Source of the DNA: Channallabes apus
Lineage: Eukaryota > Chordata > Actinopteri > Siluriformes > Clariidae
Direction: 5' to 3'
NCBI GenBank assembly: GCA_030522415.1
Contig: CM060105.1
Coordinates: 12,797,206-12,861,205 of the forward strand
DNA: 64,000 bases
Part shown: one piece after another, positions 21,447 through 32,830 of the stretch
Layout: each line of letters opens with the position of its first letter
Position numbering within the stretch: position 1 is the first letter of the stretch
Made by a program: the position numbers and the translations under genes
Notes under the pieces: model-generated
Database searches by the model: none
What the model was told of the DNA's origin: nothing
What the model saw: the letters and a program-made list of their open reading frames with translations, nothing else

Positions 21447-21910
21447 CATATAAATACACATTTGAAATCTGCATCTACATTTTCTGTTACAAGTATAGAA
21501 TTAGGTTCAGCTGAGACTCATGATCAATGGTGTTAGGGTACTTATGTAGTGATAATTAGTTTCAGCCAAATCATTAAAACTAACAATGGACTATGGCACT
21601 CTCTTGAGAGGGGATATGAAGGTGTTATTCATTTATTTATTCTCTACAAGGGTGCGAACTACAATACAGACCAAACTATAACTCTCTCTTATACTACTAT
21701 AAAAATCCTAAATATAAACAAACAAAATACAGCTTTTTTTCCTCAGAGGTAAACGGAAAAGTGAAGTTGTTCAGCTGTTTACTGTCACTGCAGCTTCTTC
21801 AAAGTCTTCCCGCTCCGTGACCACTGAAATCCGACACGACACCACGTTAGGCTACGTCTTGACTCATTTGTATACCGACGGTGATTGGATGTTTCCCGAG
21901 GGCTCAGGGG

Positions 21911-21917
21911 AGTGTGT

Positions 21918-21954
<37 letters not shown>

Positions 21955-21965
21955 TATGTGTGTGC
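21911..21965. repeat. (TG)n microsatellite
   Basis: TG repeats with TCTG and CTATG interruptions, part of the duplicated unit. Confidence 0.85.
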
Positions 21966-22199
21966 GTGCGCGCGGGTACTTGTTCTACTGTTATAAAAAC
22001 TCTAAATATAAACAAACAAAATACAGCTTTTTTTTCAGAGGTAAACAGAAAAGTGAAGATGTTCAGTGTCACTATGCAGATGTTACACTCAGTGGAGTTA
22101 CCGAAATCTTTAGTTTAGTTCTCATTGAGTTGCCACACATCATTTCCACATTTCACTCGCTTTTATTCCTCTTATGTGAGAATAAACAGTGAAACATTC

Positions 22200-22995
22200 C
22201 ACAGGTTTATAATACACCGCGGCCAAGTGAACCACATTCCCGTCGAACGAAACGAGGCATAATCGTGGTGTTTGCTTCGGTTATGACATAGCATAGTTTA
22301 TTATCTACTGTGGTAGATCTGATTATTTATTCAAACACAATAATAAAGCTTTATATCCTCAGGAGGGCTCAGTACATTGTTTTAGCGATAGTTTCACGGA
22401 AGCGCGTTCAGAACTAATCTAAAAAAAAACATCCGAAGCTTCAAAAACATCCGAAGCTTCAAATAGAATGAACGAACTAATGAATTTTTTTAAAACGTTA
22501 GAAAATTAAGTAGAGCTAAATCCCTAAATCTCCTTATAAAATATCGCTGATTATCAATGCGAGAATGAATGGCGAATTGTCATATGGCGAGGGATAGGCT
22601 TCAGTGAAATTGATATATATGTAATTGATATACTGTATATACAGACGTGTGTGTGTCATTTTAATTCAAATGAACATTTTAATGCTTTCTGATACACTTA
22701 TCAACTTATCCACATACACTTATCAACACAAACTCTCCGTGCACGCACACACAATCTCTAAAAAATTAATATTAACAACATACATATACAAATAAACAAA
22801 TGTAGGTGTAATAAAAGTAGTCGCGATGTCAGTACTCGCCCAGCAAACCAGCCTTTTGCAGCGGCTTAAAACGTATGAATTATCTTCAAATATAAAAAAA
22901 AAAAAGCGAAAAGACACTCGATTATTTTGCATAGGTTATTTGTTTAATTCAAAAAGTTCGTAAAAACACTTTAAAACGAGAGAAAATCTGTTAAA
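22200..22995. other. Gene-free stretch
   Basis: AT-rich. AACATCCGAAGCTTCAAA is repeated back to back near 22428-22461. No coding evidence. Confidence 0.45.
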
Positions 22996-23260
22996 ATCCT
23001 CGTTCGCCTTCTCAGCGTTAGGTTGCGAGTGACGTCATGATTTGAATCTGCGCGCCACCGGGGAAACATAGGGAAACTGACTTTCTCGGACCACCGGCTT
23101 TTAGATAAAGTCCTTCCATGCGCCATCTGGCGGATATTCAGTGAAGCGCAACACATTAATTTTAAATTCCCGAATGTTGCCTCCGGCAAGTCGCGGCACG
23201 CCGCGCGCTAAATTGCGGCCTCTCGCGGGAAAACACGCGCAGTTTTAAAGGCGACATCTG
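22996..23260. promoter_or_regulatory. CpG-rich block with a CRE site
   Basis: In an otherwise AT-rich region, about 260 bp are rich in CG dinucleotides (TCGCGGCACGCCGCGCGC, GCGGCCTCTCGCGGG) and contain the CRE palindrome TGACGTCA at 23030-23037. This looks like a small CpG island or TATA-less promoter. No exon or donor could be assigned with confidence, so direction and target are unknown. It may alternatively be the GC-rich end of a transposon. Confidence 0.35.
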
Positions 23261-24595
23261 TATGTATATTTAACACATTTCTTTTACTTATTATGTTACT
23301 TTGTTTGTGTTTAGTATTATAGCTGAAGGGTTGCCTGCGTATTACAAACCTGAATAGCGGATGGTAGAAATATTGTTTATTATTTTTTATTATTATTTAA
23401 GAAGTTATGAAAGTGAGTTTTAAATATTATTTAAATGTTAGTAATGGGTTGTGTTTTCCCTTACAGGAAGACACTATTAATGTTTATTTTGGTGTTTATT
23501 TTGTCATTTTGCTGTTTGTTTCTATTGTTTATTTTGTGTTTGTTTATTTAAGTGTTTATTGTAGTGTTCATTTTACATGTGTACTTTGGTTATTGTTGCA
23601 CTGTGTGAATATTTCTTGTTTTGTGTCTATTTGTTGAATTTTGTATTTTCTTTATTTGAATGTGGCCTCAGTTTCTCCCCAGGCCAATATTGGTATTACA
23701 ATAGATGCTAAACAGGGGTTAACCTATTTAATTGCATTACCCGCTGTTATTATGCTTTTTGTTTTAGATCTCCTTGACCCCCATGGTGGCTGCAGGTTTG
23801 ACATTAATGGTGGATAGCAGTGGTGTGGTGGCTTGGTCACTTTATTCTTTTTTTCATAGGTTTGCAGTGTGATTTGCTGCGAGCTGGGTTTTGGTGAGAG
23901 TATGTTCGTCTGTACACCAATATACCTGTGGCCATCTGTGGGTTGTTTTTTCTTTTTCTTTGGGTATTTGCATTAGAGAGCTACTTTTTCTTATTTTCTT
24001 ATGTAATAAAATGTTTTTTTGTTTATTGATTCCGCAACCCCACCTTTTGCTTGATTATTTATTTCCCCCTCCTTTAAGGGTTGTCACGGTGCTGTTCTGT
24101 TTGAGTCTTAGTGACAAACAGCTGTTGTGTTAAACAGAGTTAAACAACCTAGAACTTACAAGTACCCCTATGACTAATGAATACGAGCTGCTAGCGGCAA
24201 TGCCCCCAAATGCTTCAGCTGCCGACATTTACCAAATATCTTCACTTTACCTAGCACCAGAGCATCATTCAAGAAGAACTAGCTGATTGCCTCAAGGTGA
24301 TACTATGGCAAAGGAGATGAAATGAAAAAAATGCAGAGTAACCAAAAACGATAGACTCATTATTTAAGCACAATGATTCACTGAGGAATGTGTCGCACTA
24401 CACATGCAGTTGTCTCCCCACCTTGAGATCTAAATGATCTGGCATTAAATGCTCTAATATCATTTTTTAAAATTGCTTAAATCACCTTTCTTTCCCATTC
24501 TGACATTCAGTTTTGAGTTCAGGAGATTGTCTTGACCAGGACCACACCCCTAAATGCATTGAAGCAATTGCTATGTGATGAGAAATTGAACAGGT
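23261..24595. other. Gene-free stretch, strand-biased T/G-rich then AT-rich
   Basis: 23400-24130 is strongly T- and G-rich on the plus strand, giving hydrophobic open frames without recognisable domains. 24130-24595 shows nothing. Confidence 0.45.
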
Positions 24596-24596
24596 G

Positions 24597-24672
<76 letters not shown>
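24597..24672. repeat. (ATCT)n microsatellite
   Basis: About 19 uninterrupted ATCT units, directly at the edge of a Tc1 fragment. Confidence 0.95.
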
Positions 24673-24674
24673 CC

Positions 24675-25170
24675 TAAAGGATTATTAGGAACACCATACT
24701 AATACGGTGTTTGACCCCCTTTCACCTTCAGAACTGCCTTAATTCTACGTGGCATTGATTCAACATTGTCATGTTCAAGAAACCAATTTGAAATGATTCA
24801 AGCTTTGTGACATGGTGCATTATCCTGCTAGACGTAGCCATCAGAGGATGGGTACATGGTGGTCATAAAGGGATGAACATGGTCAGAAACAATGCTCAGG
24901 TAGCCCGTGGCATTAAATTATGCCCAATTGGCACTAAGGGGCCTAAAGTGTGCCAAGAAAACATCCCCCACACCATTACACCACCAGCAGCCTGCACAGT
25001 GGTAACAAGGCATGATGGATCCATGTTCTCATTCTGTTTACGCCAAATTCTGACTCTACCATTTGAATGTCTCAACAGAAATCTAGACTCATTAGACAAC
25101 ATTTTTCCATTCTTCAACTGTCCAATTTTGGTGAGCTTGTGCAAATTGTAGCCTCTTTTTCCTATTTGTA
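24675..25170 (-). pseudogene. Tc1-like transposase fragment, minus strand
   Basis: On the minus strand the frame reads RIWRKQNENMDPSCL, AAGGVMVWGMFSWHTLGPL and then PFMTTMYPSSDG out of frame, the catalytic-core region of a Tc1 transposase after its first Asp. TIR-like sequence (AAGGATTATTAGGAACACC) is at the left edge, where the element's 3' end should be. The part carrying the last two catalytic residues is missing between about 24720 and 24830. It is a fourth Tc1 lineage, distinct from the other three here. Confidence 0.75.
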
Positions 25171-25427
25171 GTAGAGATGAGTGGTACCCGTGGTATATAT
25201 GTATATACGGTGGCCCAGAAGAGCAAAGCATCTTTCCCGTATATGTGTATGCTTTTTCCCTTATAAATGTGTGCTTTGTCCCTTATAAATGTGTTTTCCC
25301 CTTATAAATGTGTGCTTTTCCCCTTGTAAAAGTTTGCTTTTTCCCATGTGAGAATGGTCTTTCTCCCTTATTTTGCAAGCTAAATGCTAATGCGCAAAAC
25401 ATTATGAGAGTGTGGTCAAAAGGTAAC

Positions 25428-26079
25428 TGTAGATGCAGTCATATTATTTCACTAGTTTTGACGGGTAGCTTTGTCTCAAAGTTTCACTCACATGATAGAA
25501 GTCCGATGTCTTTGTCTCTTGTAGTTTATTTTGTCAGCATCAAAGAATCAACACTTCATACAGTCATCTTGAGTAAATCCACTGTGATTACAGACACCAG
25601 TTGCTGCATCTTGCAAATCTCTGACTTTTACAACAACCTGTTTGCTGTATCTTGTAACTTACAGTCTTAGCTTACATATATAGCAACACTCTTGCTGTAT
25701 ATATCTACTTACGGGAGCTTACGGTTACAACAACCTAGTTGCTGTATCTTACATTCTTAGCTTGCCAGGAGCTCACTAGCTTACGAGCTTACGGTCAAAA
25801 GCTTGTGTTTCCATAGCCTTCCGCATCTAAACTGAACTCTCTTTCATATGACAGTCACACAAATGCATGTAATAGTAGAATGTCATCACAGACCAACCTA
25901 CGATTGTCAAAATGGATGCATAACTTAGAAATTTAAAACTTATGGCTTATGTAACAAACTTAATGCTTAATGCTTTACTAATGAATAGAACAAGGTAGAA
26001 TAAATGAAATAACAACAAATAAAATAAAATAAATTAAACACAACAACAAATTCATAACAAGTACGATATGGCTCTTACA
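25428..26079 (-). mobile_element. Solo LTR (652 bp) with 5-bp target duplication
   Basis: It begins TGTAGATGC and ends GGCTCTTACA on the plus strand, so TG...CA holds on either strand. It is flanked by perfect GTAAC (25423-25427 and 26080-26084), the 5-bp duplication expected of an LTR-retroelement integrase. An AATAAA-type signal is present on the minus strand (AAAATAAACTACAAG), so the LTR is oriented minus. No internal coding region remains, consistent with LTR-LTR recombination. The lineage (gypsy-, BEL- or retrovirus-like) cannot be told from the LTR alone. Confidence 0.85.
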
Positions 26080-26102
26080 GTAACTGAAGATGGAACCTTA
26101 CC

Positions 26103-26280
26103 GGTGTTATGCGTTAAAATGCCCCCCCCCCCTTCCCCGGATTGTCCCCCTACATAATCTCTATCAAATATTATATTTATGATTTACAAATCACAAATTA
26201 CACCCAACGAATTTAATTACAAAATAAGCTATATAAAAATCCGTGGTGTTGGGGGGGGGCCATTTTAGCGCATAACCCTG
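26103..26280. mobile_element. Palindromic MITE with GTTATGCG...CGCATAAC ends
   Basis: GGTGTTATGCGTTAAAATGC plus a run of C at one end, and a run of G plus CCATTTTAGCGCATAACCC at the other. The interior is AT-rich (CTCTATCAAATATTATAT). The same family occurs at about 58910-59430 inside another element. Confidence 0.7.
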
Positions 26281-26415
26281 ACTTCCGAGTGTTCATTTTG
26301 TCCTGTTGGCCTAAAAATCCCATAGTGCCTTGCTAATGCTTTAGCGTTTAGCTTGCAACTTAAACGAGAAAGTTAGTTCTCGCACACGGGAGAGATGCTT
26401 TGCCATTCTGGAGCA

Positions 26416-26760
26416 TGTTTTTTCCCCCTTGTGGTGTATTATTTTTCCTGTGTAAGTATATTATTTTTCTCTTGTAAATGTGTGCTTTTTCCTGTGCACT
26501 TATATTATTTTACCCATGAAAATGTGTACTTTTTCCCCTGTACGTATATTAGTTTTCATGTGTAAGTATATTATTTTTCTCTTGTAAATGTGTGCTTTTT
26601 CCAGTGTACGTACAGTATATTATTTTTCCCTTGAAAATGTGTACTTTTTTTACGTATATTATTTTTTCCCTTGTGAATGTATGATTTTTTTTCTCTTGTG
26701 AGTGTATGATTTTTTTTCCTTTCTATGTGTATGACGTAGCCCTTGTGTGTTTGTTTTTTT
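26416..26760. repeat. Degenerate minisatellite (TTTTTCC...GTGTA...TATATTA)
   Basis: Repeated phrases TTATTTTTCTCTTGTAAATGTG and TGCTTTTTCC...GTATATTA at roughly 30-60 bp spacing. Related to the arms of the neighbouring foldback repeat. Non-coding. Confidence 0.65.
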
Positions 26761-26847
26761 TATGTTTAAGTGTTTTTTAAACACTTGCATGATATTCTAA
26801 TTTTTTTTGATAAACTGTATTTCAAATGTCACACTCATTATTTACAT

Positions 26848-27222
26848 TGATTCATTCATTTTCTATACCGCTTAATCCTGTGTTCAGGGTCGCGGGCGAC
26901 CTGGAGCCTATCCCAGGAGACTTTGGGCACTAGGCGGGGTACACCCTGGACAGGGTGCCAATCCATCGCAGGGCACACACACATACACACACTCACACAC
27001 CCAATCACACACTACGGGCAATTTAGGAATGCCAATTAGCCTAATCTGCATATCTTTGGACTGTGGGAGGAAACCGGAGTACCCGGAGGAAACCCACCAA
27101 GCACGGGGAGAACATGCAAACTCCATGCACACAGAGACGGGAATCGAGCCTGGCCGGGGAATCGAACCCAGACCCTGGAGGTGCAAGGCGACAGTGCTAA
27201 CCACTACACCACCGCGCCGTCC
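26848..27222 (-). repeat. V-SINE (Mermaid-type), full length, minus strand, 12-bp target duplication
   Basis: Flanked by CATTATTTACAT (26836-26847 and 27223-27234). On the minus strand it reads head GGTGTAGTGGTTAGCACTGTCG, B box GGTTCGATTCC, conserved core GTTTGCATGTTCTCCCCG and GGTACTCCGGTTTCCTCC, GATGGATTGGCACCCTGTCC, and a (TGAA)n tail. Intact pol III boxes, and the best reference copy of the family in the window. Confidence 0.93.
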
Positions 27223-27234
27223 CATTATTTACAT

Positions 27235-28122
27235 GTGTATTTTAATTATTTGGCAATTTATGATACTCTTATTCTTGAACATTCCATTCACAGTACATAG
27301 ATATAAGTTGCTAGTATAGTAAATAGTTGGTGGTAAAGTTTGACCTTAGGGGGCTTACACTCCTTCTGGAAGGTGTAGATGATCATCTTCTGGACAACTT
27401 GTTAGGTCAGCAGTCTTCCCCATGATCGAAGTGAAATATTCTAATATTCTGACATACTAGATTTTTTTATTTTCATGGAGGTGTAAGCAGTAATCATTTA
27501 AATGAAAACAAAAAGTTTTACTTTTTGAATAACATAAAAATAAATTTTTGGAAATGCACTATAAGTAAATGTATGCAGATGTGTTCATTTGACAGTTGAA
27601 GGAGTCCTTTGCTGTAAATTGTTTAAGAACCTCTGTTTTAACTGCTGAACATATGGGACTAATGTATTCATAAATATTATGTAATATGTTGTTCGATCTG
27701 AACCAGAGATTTCACTAATATCTCCAAGGCAGCATGCTTTAGTTAGCGGTAAAACATTAATGATGCTAAAATCACATACTGTATATACAGTAAGCCTGTA
27801 CCCTCACACAGAGTGGAGTAACATCTGATTCTATTCTGTGTAATTTCCTGCAATGCTTTACATGCACTTTAACTAAGTTTAACTTTATTGCTAAATAATA
27901 AGCTAGAAATAAATTCTCAACTGTAAATTACATTAAAGACTTTATTTACAAATTAATAAAATACATGTATGTATTGGTGCAAAAAGGCAGATCATCAAGG
28001 GTCTGTCTTCTCCATGACAATCTACAACAGAGGAGAAATATAGACATGTTAATATAAGTGTCTAGTAAAAAGACTTCATGGTGTTACTATGCAGCTCCAT
28101 GGCATCTGTGTAATATACATCG
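27235..28122. other. Gene-free stretch
   Basis: AT-rich. The phrase AGGTCAGCAGTCTTCCCCATGAT near 27404 resembles Tc1-derived sequence but is too short to call. No exon found. Confidence 0.45.
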
Positions 28123-29215
28123 ACATGTTCAATTAAATTTTATTTATATAGCGCTTTTAACAATGGTCATTGTCTCAAAGCAGCTTCACAAAAAATTAAA
28201 AAGATTTTGTTAGAAAAGAAAATATTTGGAAGTGTGTATGTGTGAGAAAAATGTGTTTAGGTAATAATGAGATGAATGAATGATGAATAAAATGTCTCTG
28301 ATGATACAAGGATACAGAACAGATGGGGAGAATTAGCGTAGTTGCCATTCAGTATAGGTGTACTAGAGTATGAGGTTATGGGATGAGTTACGTGAATGCC
28401 AGATTAAAGAGATGCGTCTTGAGTCTACTTTTGAACTGGGAAACCGTGTCTGCTCCCCGAACACTGTCTGGAAGGCTATTCCAAAGCTTTGGAGCTAATT
28501 ATGAAATGCCCTACCCCCTTTTGTCGATTTTGATATTCTGGGAACTACCAGGAGAGTTTTGTGATCTTAACGCATGTGGTGGATTGTAGCGTATCAGAAG
28601 ACTGGTTAGGTATGTGGGAGCTAAACCATTTAAAGCCTTGTATGTAAGTAACACTATTTTGTAATTTATTCTAGACTGAACAGGTAGGCAGTGCAGGGAT
28701 GATAATATAGGGGTTATGTGATCATATTTTCTGGATCTCGTGAGAACCCTGGCGGCTGCATTTTGGACTAACTGAAGCTTGTTTATTGAGGATGCAGGAC
28801 AACCACCTAGTAATGCATTACAATAGTCCAGTCTGGAGGTCATGAATGCATGAACTAGCTTTTCTGCATCAGATACGGATAAGATGTTCCTAAGTTTAGC
28901 AATATTTCTAAGATGGAAAAAGGCTGTTTTTGTGATATTTGAAATGTGATTTTCAAAGGACAAGTTACTGTCTAATATTACACCCAGGTTTTTCACTGTC
29001 GAGCTGGTAGTAACAGTACATCCTTCTAAGCGCAGGCTGAATTGTGAAAGTTGTTGTGTGCTGGTTTTTGGTCCGATAAGTAATTTCTCTGTCTTATCTG
29101 AATTTGGTAAAAGAAAGTTATTGGTCATCCAATCTTTTATGTCCTGGACACACTCAGACTTAGATATTTCTAGACTTAGATATTTCATCTGGTTTGGTTC
29201 AGATATATAAAACAT
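28123..29215 (-). mobile_element. L2/CR1-like LINE, 3' fragment with RT C-terminus
   Basis: 5'-truncated copy of the same LINE family as at the window start: about 550 bp (28665-29200) match bases 1-545 closely. It includes the RT thumb and C-terminal region ([77 protein letters not shown]). The 3' end is the fish-typical tail TATTTATATAGCGC near 28140. A 16-bp local duplication (CTTAGATATTTCTAGA-type) lies at the truncation point around 29160-29185. Confidence 0.9.
28511..29215 (-). pseudogene. LINE RT C-terminal open frame
   Basis: 234 codons, open, but lacking RT blocks up to and including YADD, so not functional. Compared with the copy at the window start it has LLPNSDKTEKLLIG where the other has [14 protein letters not shown]. 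Confidence 0.85.
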
Positions 29216-29872
29216 ATGGATTTATAAGCAAGTTAATATCACTTCATGATGTTTGACATCATATGACATCAGTTTGACACATGCAGGCAGATAGGCATGC
29301 ACACAAAATTTCATAGAATGCAAGCTTTTACTAATGCTGTGTATTAAAACCAATTATTTGGTTTTGCTATTAAGAATTGCTGCAAAATTTGGCCCCATCT
29401 CCACCATTTGTTAACACACATCATGTCCATGAAGAGAAATGTGTCCCTGTCCCCTGATTAAGATGTGCTCAGTGGTGTTCTTGAAAAGAGAGGTGAATAC
29501 TTCTGAGCACTCACCTTCAGGATGTAAAGCTGGTGTAGAAATCAGCTGATACACAGGCAGTTGATGATTTACATACAGATAACTGTGAGAAGAAAAACAC
29601 ATATTTAATGACTTTATAATAGAGTAGATAGAACCTGAACAAAAGCCCTTTTCTTGACTGTCACATAGACTGCGTAAGCACATACTGTAGCTAACTACTC
29701 AGAAGATCTCTAGCTATGATAATACTACTACATTATATAGCAGTATACATTATATGGCACTCATTAGCTCCAATAAACTGCATACAACAATTCATTAAGC
29801 ATCTGTAACATTACTCATAACAGGAGCAGCTCAGGGATAATTAGCAATACAGGAGAATCTGTACCACTCCTT
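29216..29872. other. Gene-free stretch
   Basis: No exon or complete repeat recognised. Confidence 0.45.
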
Positions 29873-30269
29873 ACTTTCATACGGATTACATAAAAACAGA
29901 TTATTTGTTTTCGAGTTGAATTGCTTAATGTAAAAGTAGACAATTCAAGCTTTCTATAGATATATTTCTCATGTCTGTCTGTGCAGTATTCACGGAGTTT
30001 GAGTTAATTTTAGTGACGTGTTTCAAAAAGATTTTTGCGGAGACTGAGACGGCTGAAAGCGCACCCTGTTTGTTTTCATTATTTTATTAATGCACAAAGT
30101 TTTATTTTTAACATTTTTGCATGCGAAAAAAAGTAGACACTTTACAGATTCGATTAATATATAGATCTTGTCTGTACGATCAAAAGTGAAAGTGTAATTT
30201 AAGTTCTTATTGGCGTCATCAGTGGAAAACGCCTCAAAACGCATATATGCATTCGCAGACCTCATAGGG
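29873..30269. mobile_element. Possible piggyBac-like non-autonomous element
   Basis: The right end CGCAGACCTCATAGGG is followed by TTAA (30270-30273), the piggyBac target. The left end TTTCATACGGATTACATAAA lacks an intact TTAA (TTAC). The first 150 bp (TTTCATACGGATTACATAAA, AAAAGTAGACA, TTAATTTTAGTGACGTG, AAAAAGATTTT) also occur in both 4.6 kb composites at about 12794-12945 and 37515-37675. Non-coding. Classification rests on one end only. Confidence 0.4.
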
Positions 30270-30399
30270 TTAAACATTACCTGGTAAGTGTGTCCAGTTG
30301 AAAATTTTGTGAAAATTATAATGTTATCACGCTATAATTCACTGTATACTCCATGATGTTGAATCCTGGAGCTGATATCCGGAAAGGTTCCGTGTTAAT

Positions 30400-30835
30400 T
30401 TGTGTTTTGACCTCAATCCCATAGTCCTTTGCGCATTAGCTTTAAGCTTGCAAAATACAGGAGAGAGTTCTCACACAGGAAAAAAGTAGTTGCACACAAA
30501 CGGGAAAAAGCACACATTTACAAGGGAAAAAAACACATTTATAAGGGAAAAAGCACACATTTACAAGGGGAAAAAACACATTTATAAGGGAAAAAGCACA
30601 CATTTACAAGGGGAAAAAACACATTTATAAGGGAAAAAGCACACATTTACAAGGGGAAAAAACACATTTATAAGGGAAAAAGCACACATTTACAAGGGAA
30701 AAAAACACATTTATAAGGGAAAAAGCACACATTTATAAGGGGGAAAACCACATTTATAAGGGAAAAAGCATTTACAAGGGAAAGAACATACACATATACG
30801 GGAAAGATGATTTGCCCATCTGGGCCACCGTATGT
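30400..30835. repeat. Minisatellite of about 43-bp units (GGGAAAAAGCACACATTTA...)
   Basis: About eight units of GGGAAAAAGCACACATTTAC, AAGGGGAAAAAACACATTTATAA between 30508 and 30780. It ends in GGGAAAGATGATTTGCCCATC and TGGGCCACCG, the reverse complement of the left arm at 25207. It is therefore a half-copy of that foldback repeat with an expanded internal array. Confidence 0.8.
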
Positions 30836-30843
30836 ATATGTGT

Positions 30844-30880
30844 AGCCTGTGATTTTGCATGAGTATGAACATGCATGCAC

Positions 30881-30949
<69 letters not shown>

Positions 30950-30962
30950 AAAATCACAGGCT
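30844..30962. repeat. 16-bp perfect inverted arms around (TG)n
   Basis: AGCCTGTGATTTTGCA (30844-30859) and TGCAAAATCACAGGCT (30947-30962) flank a 64-bp TG tract. Confidence 0.9.
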
Positions 30963-31756
30963 CTGCCAAGTATGGCAAATGAACTTTTCAGGCACACAAA
31001 ATAGTATTTTTTCATTCGCTTAAACTCTGCACCTCTTGTGTGCACTCAAATTGTACTTTGGCTTTCTCAAATCCTTAATACATGCATGATGGAGAAGAAC
31101 AAATGTTGGAAGACAGTTTATTCTGATTGCCCATTTCCATTGCAATCTGGCTTCTTCCAGTTTCACACTGGTCTGGTTTTGTAGAGGGGATGGGTTGAGT
31201 AAGCCAAAACAATAAAGTAAATAGACACTAATATGACCATATGATCTGGCAGCACGTGCTACCTTGTGCAGCTATATATAGAGTTTGTACTGCAGTGGGA
31301 GTTGCCAGTGGTTAATACTGTATTGTGAGAAACTATCCTGTATGATTGTTTTATATCATTAAGTTTTGATATAAAGTTTTTGTACTTGGTTGAAGATTGT
31401 GGGACAAATTGGTGTTTTAAGCAAATCTTGCCTCCTATACTTAAGGAGTTGGCCCTGATTGCTAAAATCAGCAACAGCGTGCTGCAACTGATTTCAGGGT
31501 GACAAATAATTAACCTCAGACTGCAGAGTCAGTTCTGACCTAAACAATATAATGTCTGTTAGTTATATTGTATTAGATGCATAACTTTTTAAATTATATC
31601 AATTTTCCTTTCTCACCCAACGTTTGTTCTCCTGTAGAGTGGGTAAGTGGCAGTGATGGTGAACAGCTTGTAGACACACATAATGGCACACCAGATCATT
31701 CTTTAAATTACAAATACAGCACTGTTGTGTAACGTTACATTTTTTCCAAATGCAAA
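30963..31756. other. Gene-free stretch
   Basis: No coding or repeat structure recognised. Confidence 0.45.
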
Positions 31757-32312
31757 TGTAAGAGCCATATTGTATTTGTTATGAATTTGTTGTTGTGTTT
31801 ACTTATTTTATTGTATTTTACTTTATTCTATCTTATTCTACTCATTAGTTAAGCATTAAGCATTAAGTTTATTAGATAAGCCATAAGCTTTGAACTTGTT
31901 AGTCAAGCATCCATTTTGATCGTAGGTTGGTCTGTGACATCATTCCACTATTAAACATATTTGCTTGACTTGTATGAAATGGGTCAGTTTTTGATGCAGA
32001 ATTGTGGAGACGCAAGCTTTTGAGCTACGTAATCTAACGTAAGATAATGTAATCTAATCTTACGTAATCTAACGTAAGCTAAAGGATACAGCAAACATAT
32101 TCTTGTAAACGTAATTTAAGATTGTGACCTACAGATACAGCGATTGGGTTGTTGTAACCACAGCTGATTTACTCAAGACAACTGTACGAAGTGTTGAACC
32201 TTTGATGCTGGAAAAATAAACGAGAGACAAAGAAATCATCGGACTTCCATGTGTGAGTAAATAATCAAACCAAAGATACGCATCAAAACATGTGTAATAA
32301 CATGCCCACACA
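31757..32312 (+). mobile_element. Second, older solo LTR of the same family
   Basis: It begins TGTAAGAGCCATATTG and ends near CCCACACA. It aligns along its length with the reverse of 25428-26079: GAATTTGTTGTTGTGTTTA, ATCCATTTTGATCGTAGG, TTGTAACC...GATTTACTCAAGA, GAAAAATAAACGAGAGACAAAG, ATCGGACTTCCATG. Flanks GCAAA and GCAAT are a 4/5 match for a decayed target duplication. It is more diverged than the first copy. Confidence 0.75.
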
Positions 32313-32356
32313 GCAATGTTCTTTTGAAGACTGTTTTGTGGTGTCTAAATATGCTG

Positions 32357-32830
32357 AATACTGTGGAACCTCGGATTGTGAGTAACACGGTTTGCGAGTG
32401 TTATGCAAGACAAGCAAAGATTTTAAATAAATTTTGATTGAAAAACTTCCCCGGCCAGGCTCGATTCCCATCTCTGTGTGCATGGAGTTTGCATGTTCTC
32501 CCCGTGCTTGGTGGGTTTCCTCCGGGTACTCCGGTTTCAGTCCAAAGATATGCAGGTTAGGCTAATTGGTGTTCCCAAATTGACCGTAGCGTGTGATTGG
32601 GTGTGTGAATGTGCGCATGAGTGTGTGCCCTGCGATGGATTGGCACCCTGTCCAGGGTGTACCCCGCCTTGTGCCCTAAGCCTCCTGGGATAGGCTCCAG
32701 GCCCCCCGCGACCATGAATAGAAGGATAAAGCGGTATAGAAGATGAATGAATGAATGAATGAATGATTGAAAAACTAGTCTTGGTTTACGAGTACCGAGT
32801 ATCATGTATCACGAATGTGTTTCATGTTTT
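32357..32830. repeat. Mariner-like MITE fragment split by a SINE
   Basis: GTGGAACCTCGGATTGTGAG on the left and TTGGTTTACGAGTACCGAG on the right look like ends of one small TIR element into which the SINE 32448-32764 inserted. No coding content. Confidence 0.4.
32448..32764 (+). repeat. V-SINE (Mermaid-type), 5'-truncated, 12-bp target duplication
   Basis: Flanked by GATTGAAAAACT (32436-32447 and 32765-32776). It starts abruptly at TCCCCGGCCAGGCTCGATTC, so the tRNA-like A box is missing. Body and (GAAT)n tail are typical of the family. Transcriptionally dead. Its left junction is copied into the next SINE. Confidence 0.92.

Larger units (their letters stand above)
20575..22200. repeat. Locally duplicated unit (two to three diverged copies)
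   Basis: Shared phrases recur: TTATCAACTTGTAATATA (18.9 and 21.26 kb); TTCAAAGTCTTCCC...CCGTGACCACTGAAATCC (21798-21836 and 21098-21135); AGGGCTCA...GTGTGTGTC followed by (TG)n (21144 and 21900); AAATATAAACAAACAAAATACAGC (21711 and 22003) followed by AGAGGTAAAC. The unit was duplicated in tandem, and one copy later received the Tc1. No coding exon found. Confidence 0.7.
25207..26415. repeat. Foldback repeat with minisatellite arms, hosting a solo LTR and a MITE
   Basis: The left arm starts GGTGGCCCAGAAGAGC, with AAAGCATCTTTCCCG and TTTTGCAAGCTAAATGCTAATG. The right arm ends GCTTTAGCGTTTAGCTTGCAA, then GGGAGAGATGCTTTGCCATTC, the approximate reverse complement. CCCTTATAAATGTGTGCTTT units repeat in the left arm. 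A solo LTR (25428-26079) and a GC-tipped MITE (26103-26280) are inserted in it. A half-copy in opposite orientation is at about 30400-30835. Confidence 0.65.

Noticed and set aside
23407..24133. Hydrophobic open frames as membrane proteins
   Set aside because: They result from T/G-rich composition; there are no splice signals and no family motifs.
30508..30780. Regularly spaced repeats resembling a CRISPR array
   Set aside because: Units are directly adjacent minisatellite repeats without unique spacers or cas genes, in a vertebrate genome.
30668..31045. Poly-His/Thr or Cys/Val open frames over TG/CA tracts (also at 10.2, 21.9, 39.6-40.0 and 42.0 kb)
   Set aside because: Microsatellite reading artefacts.
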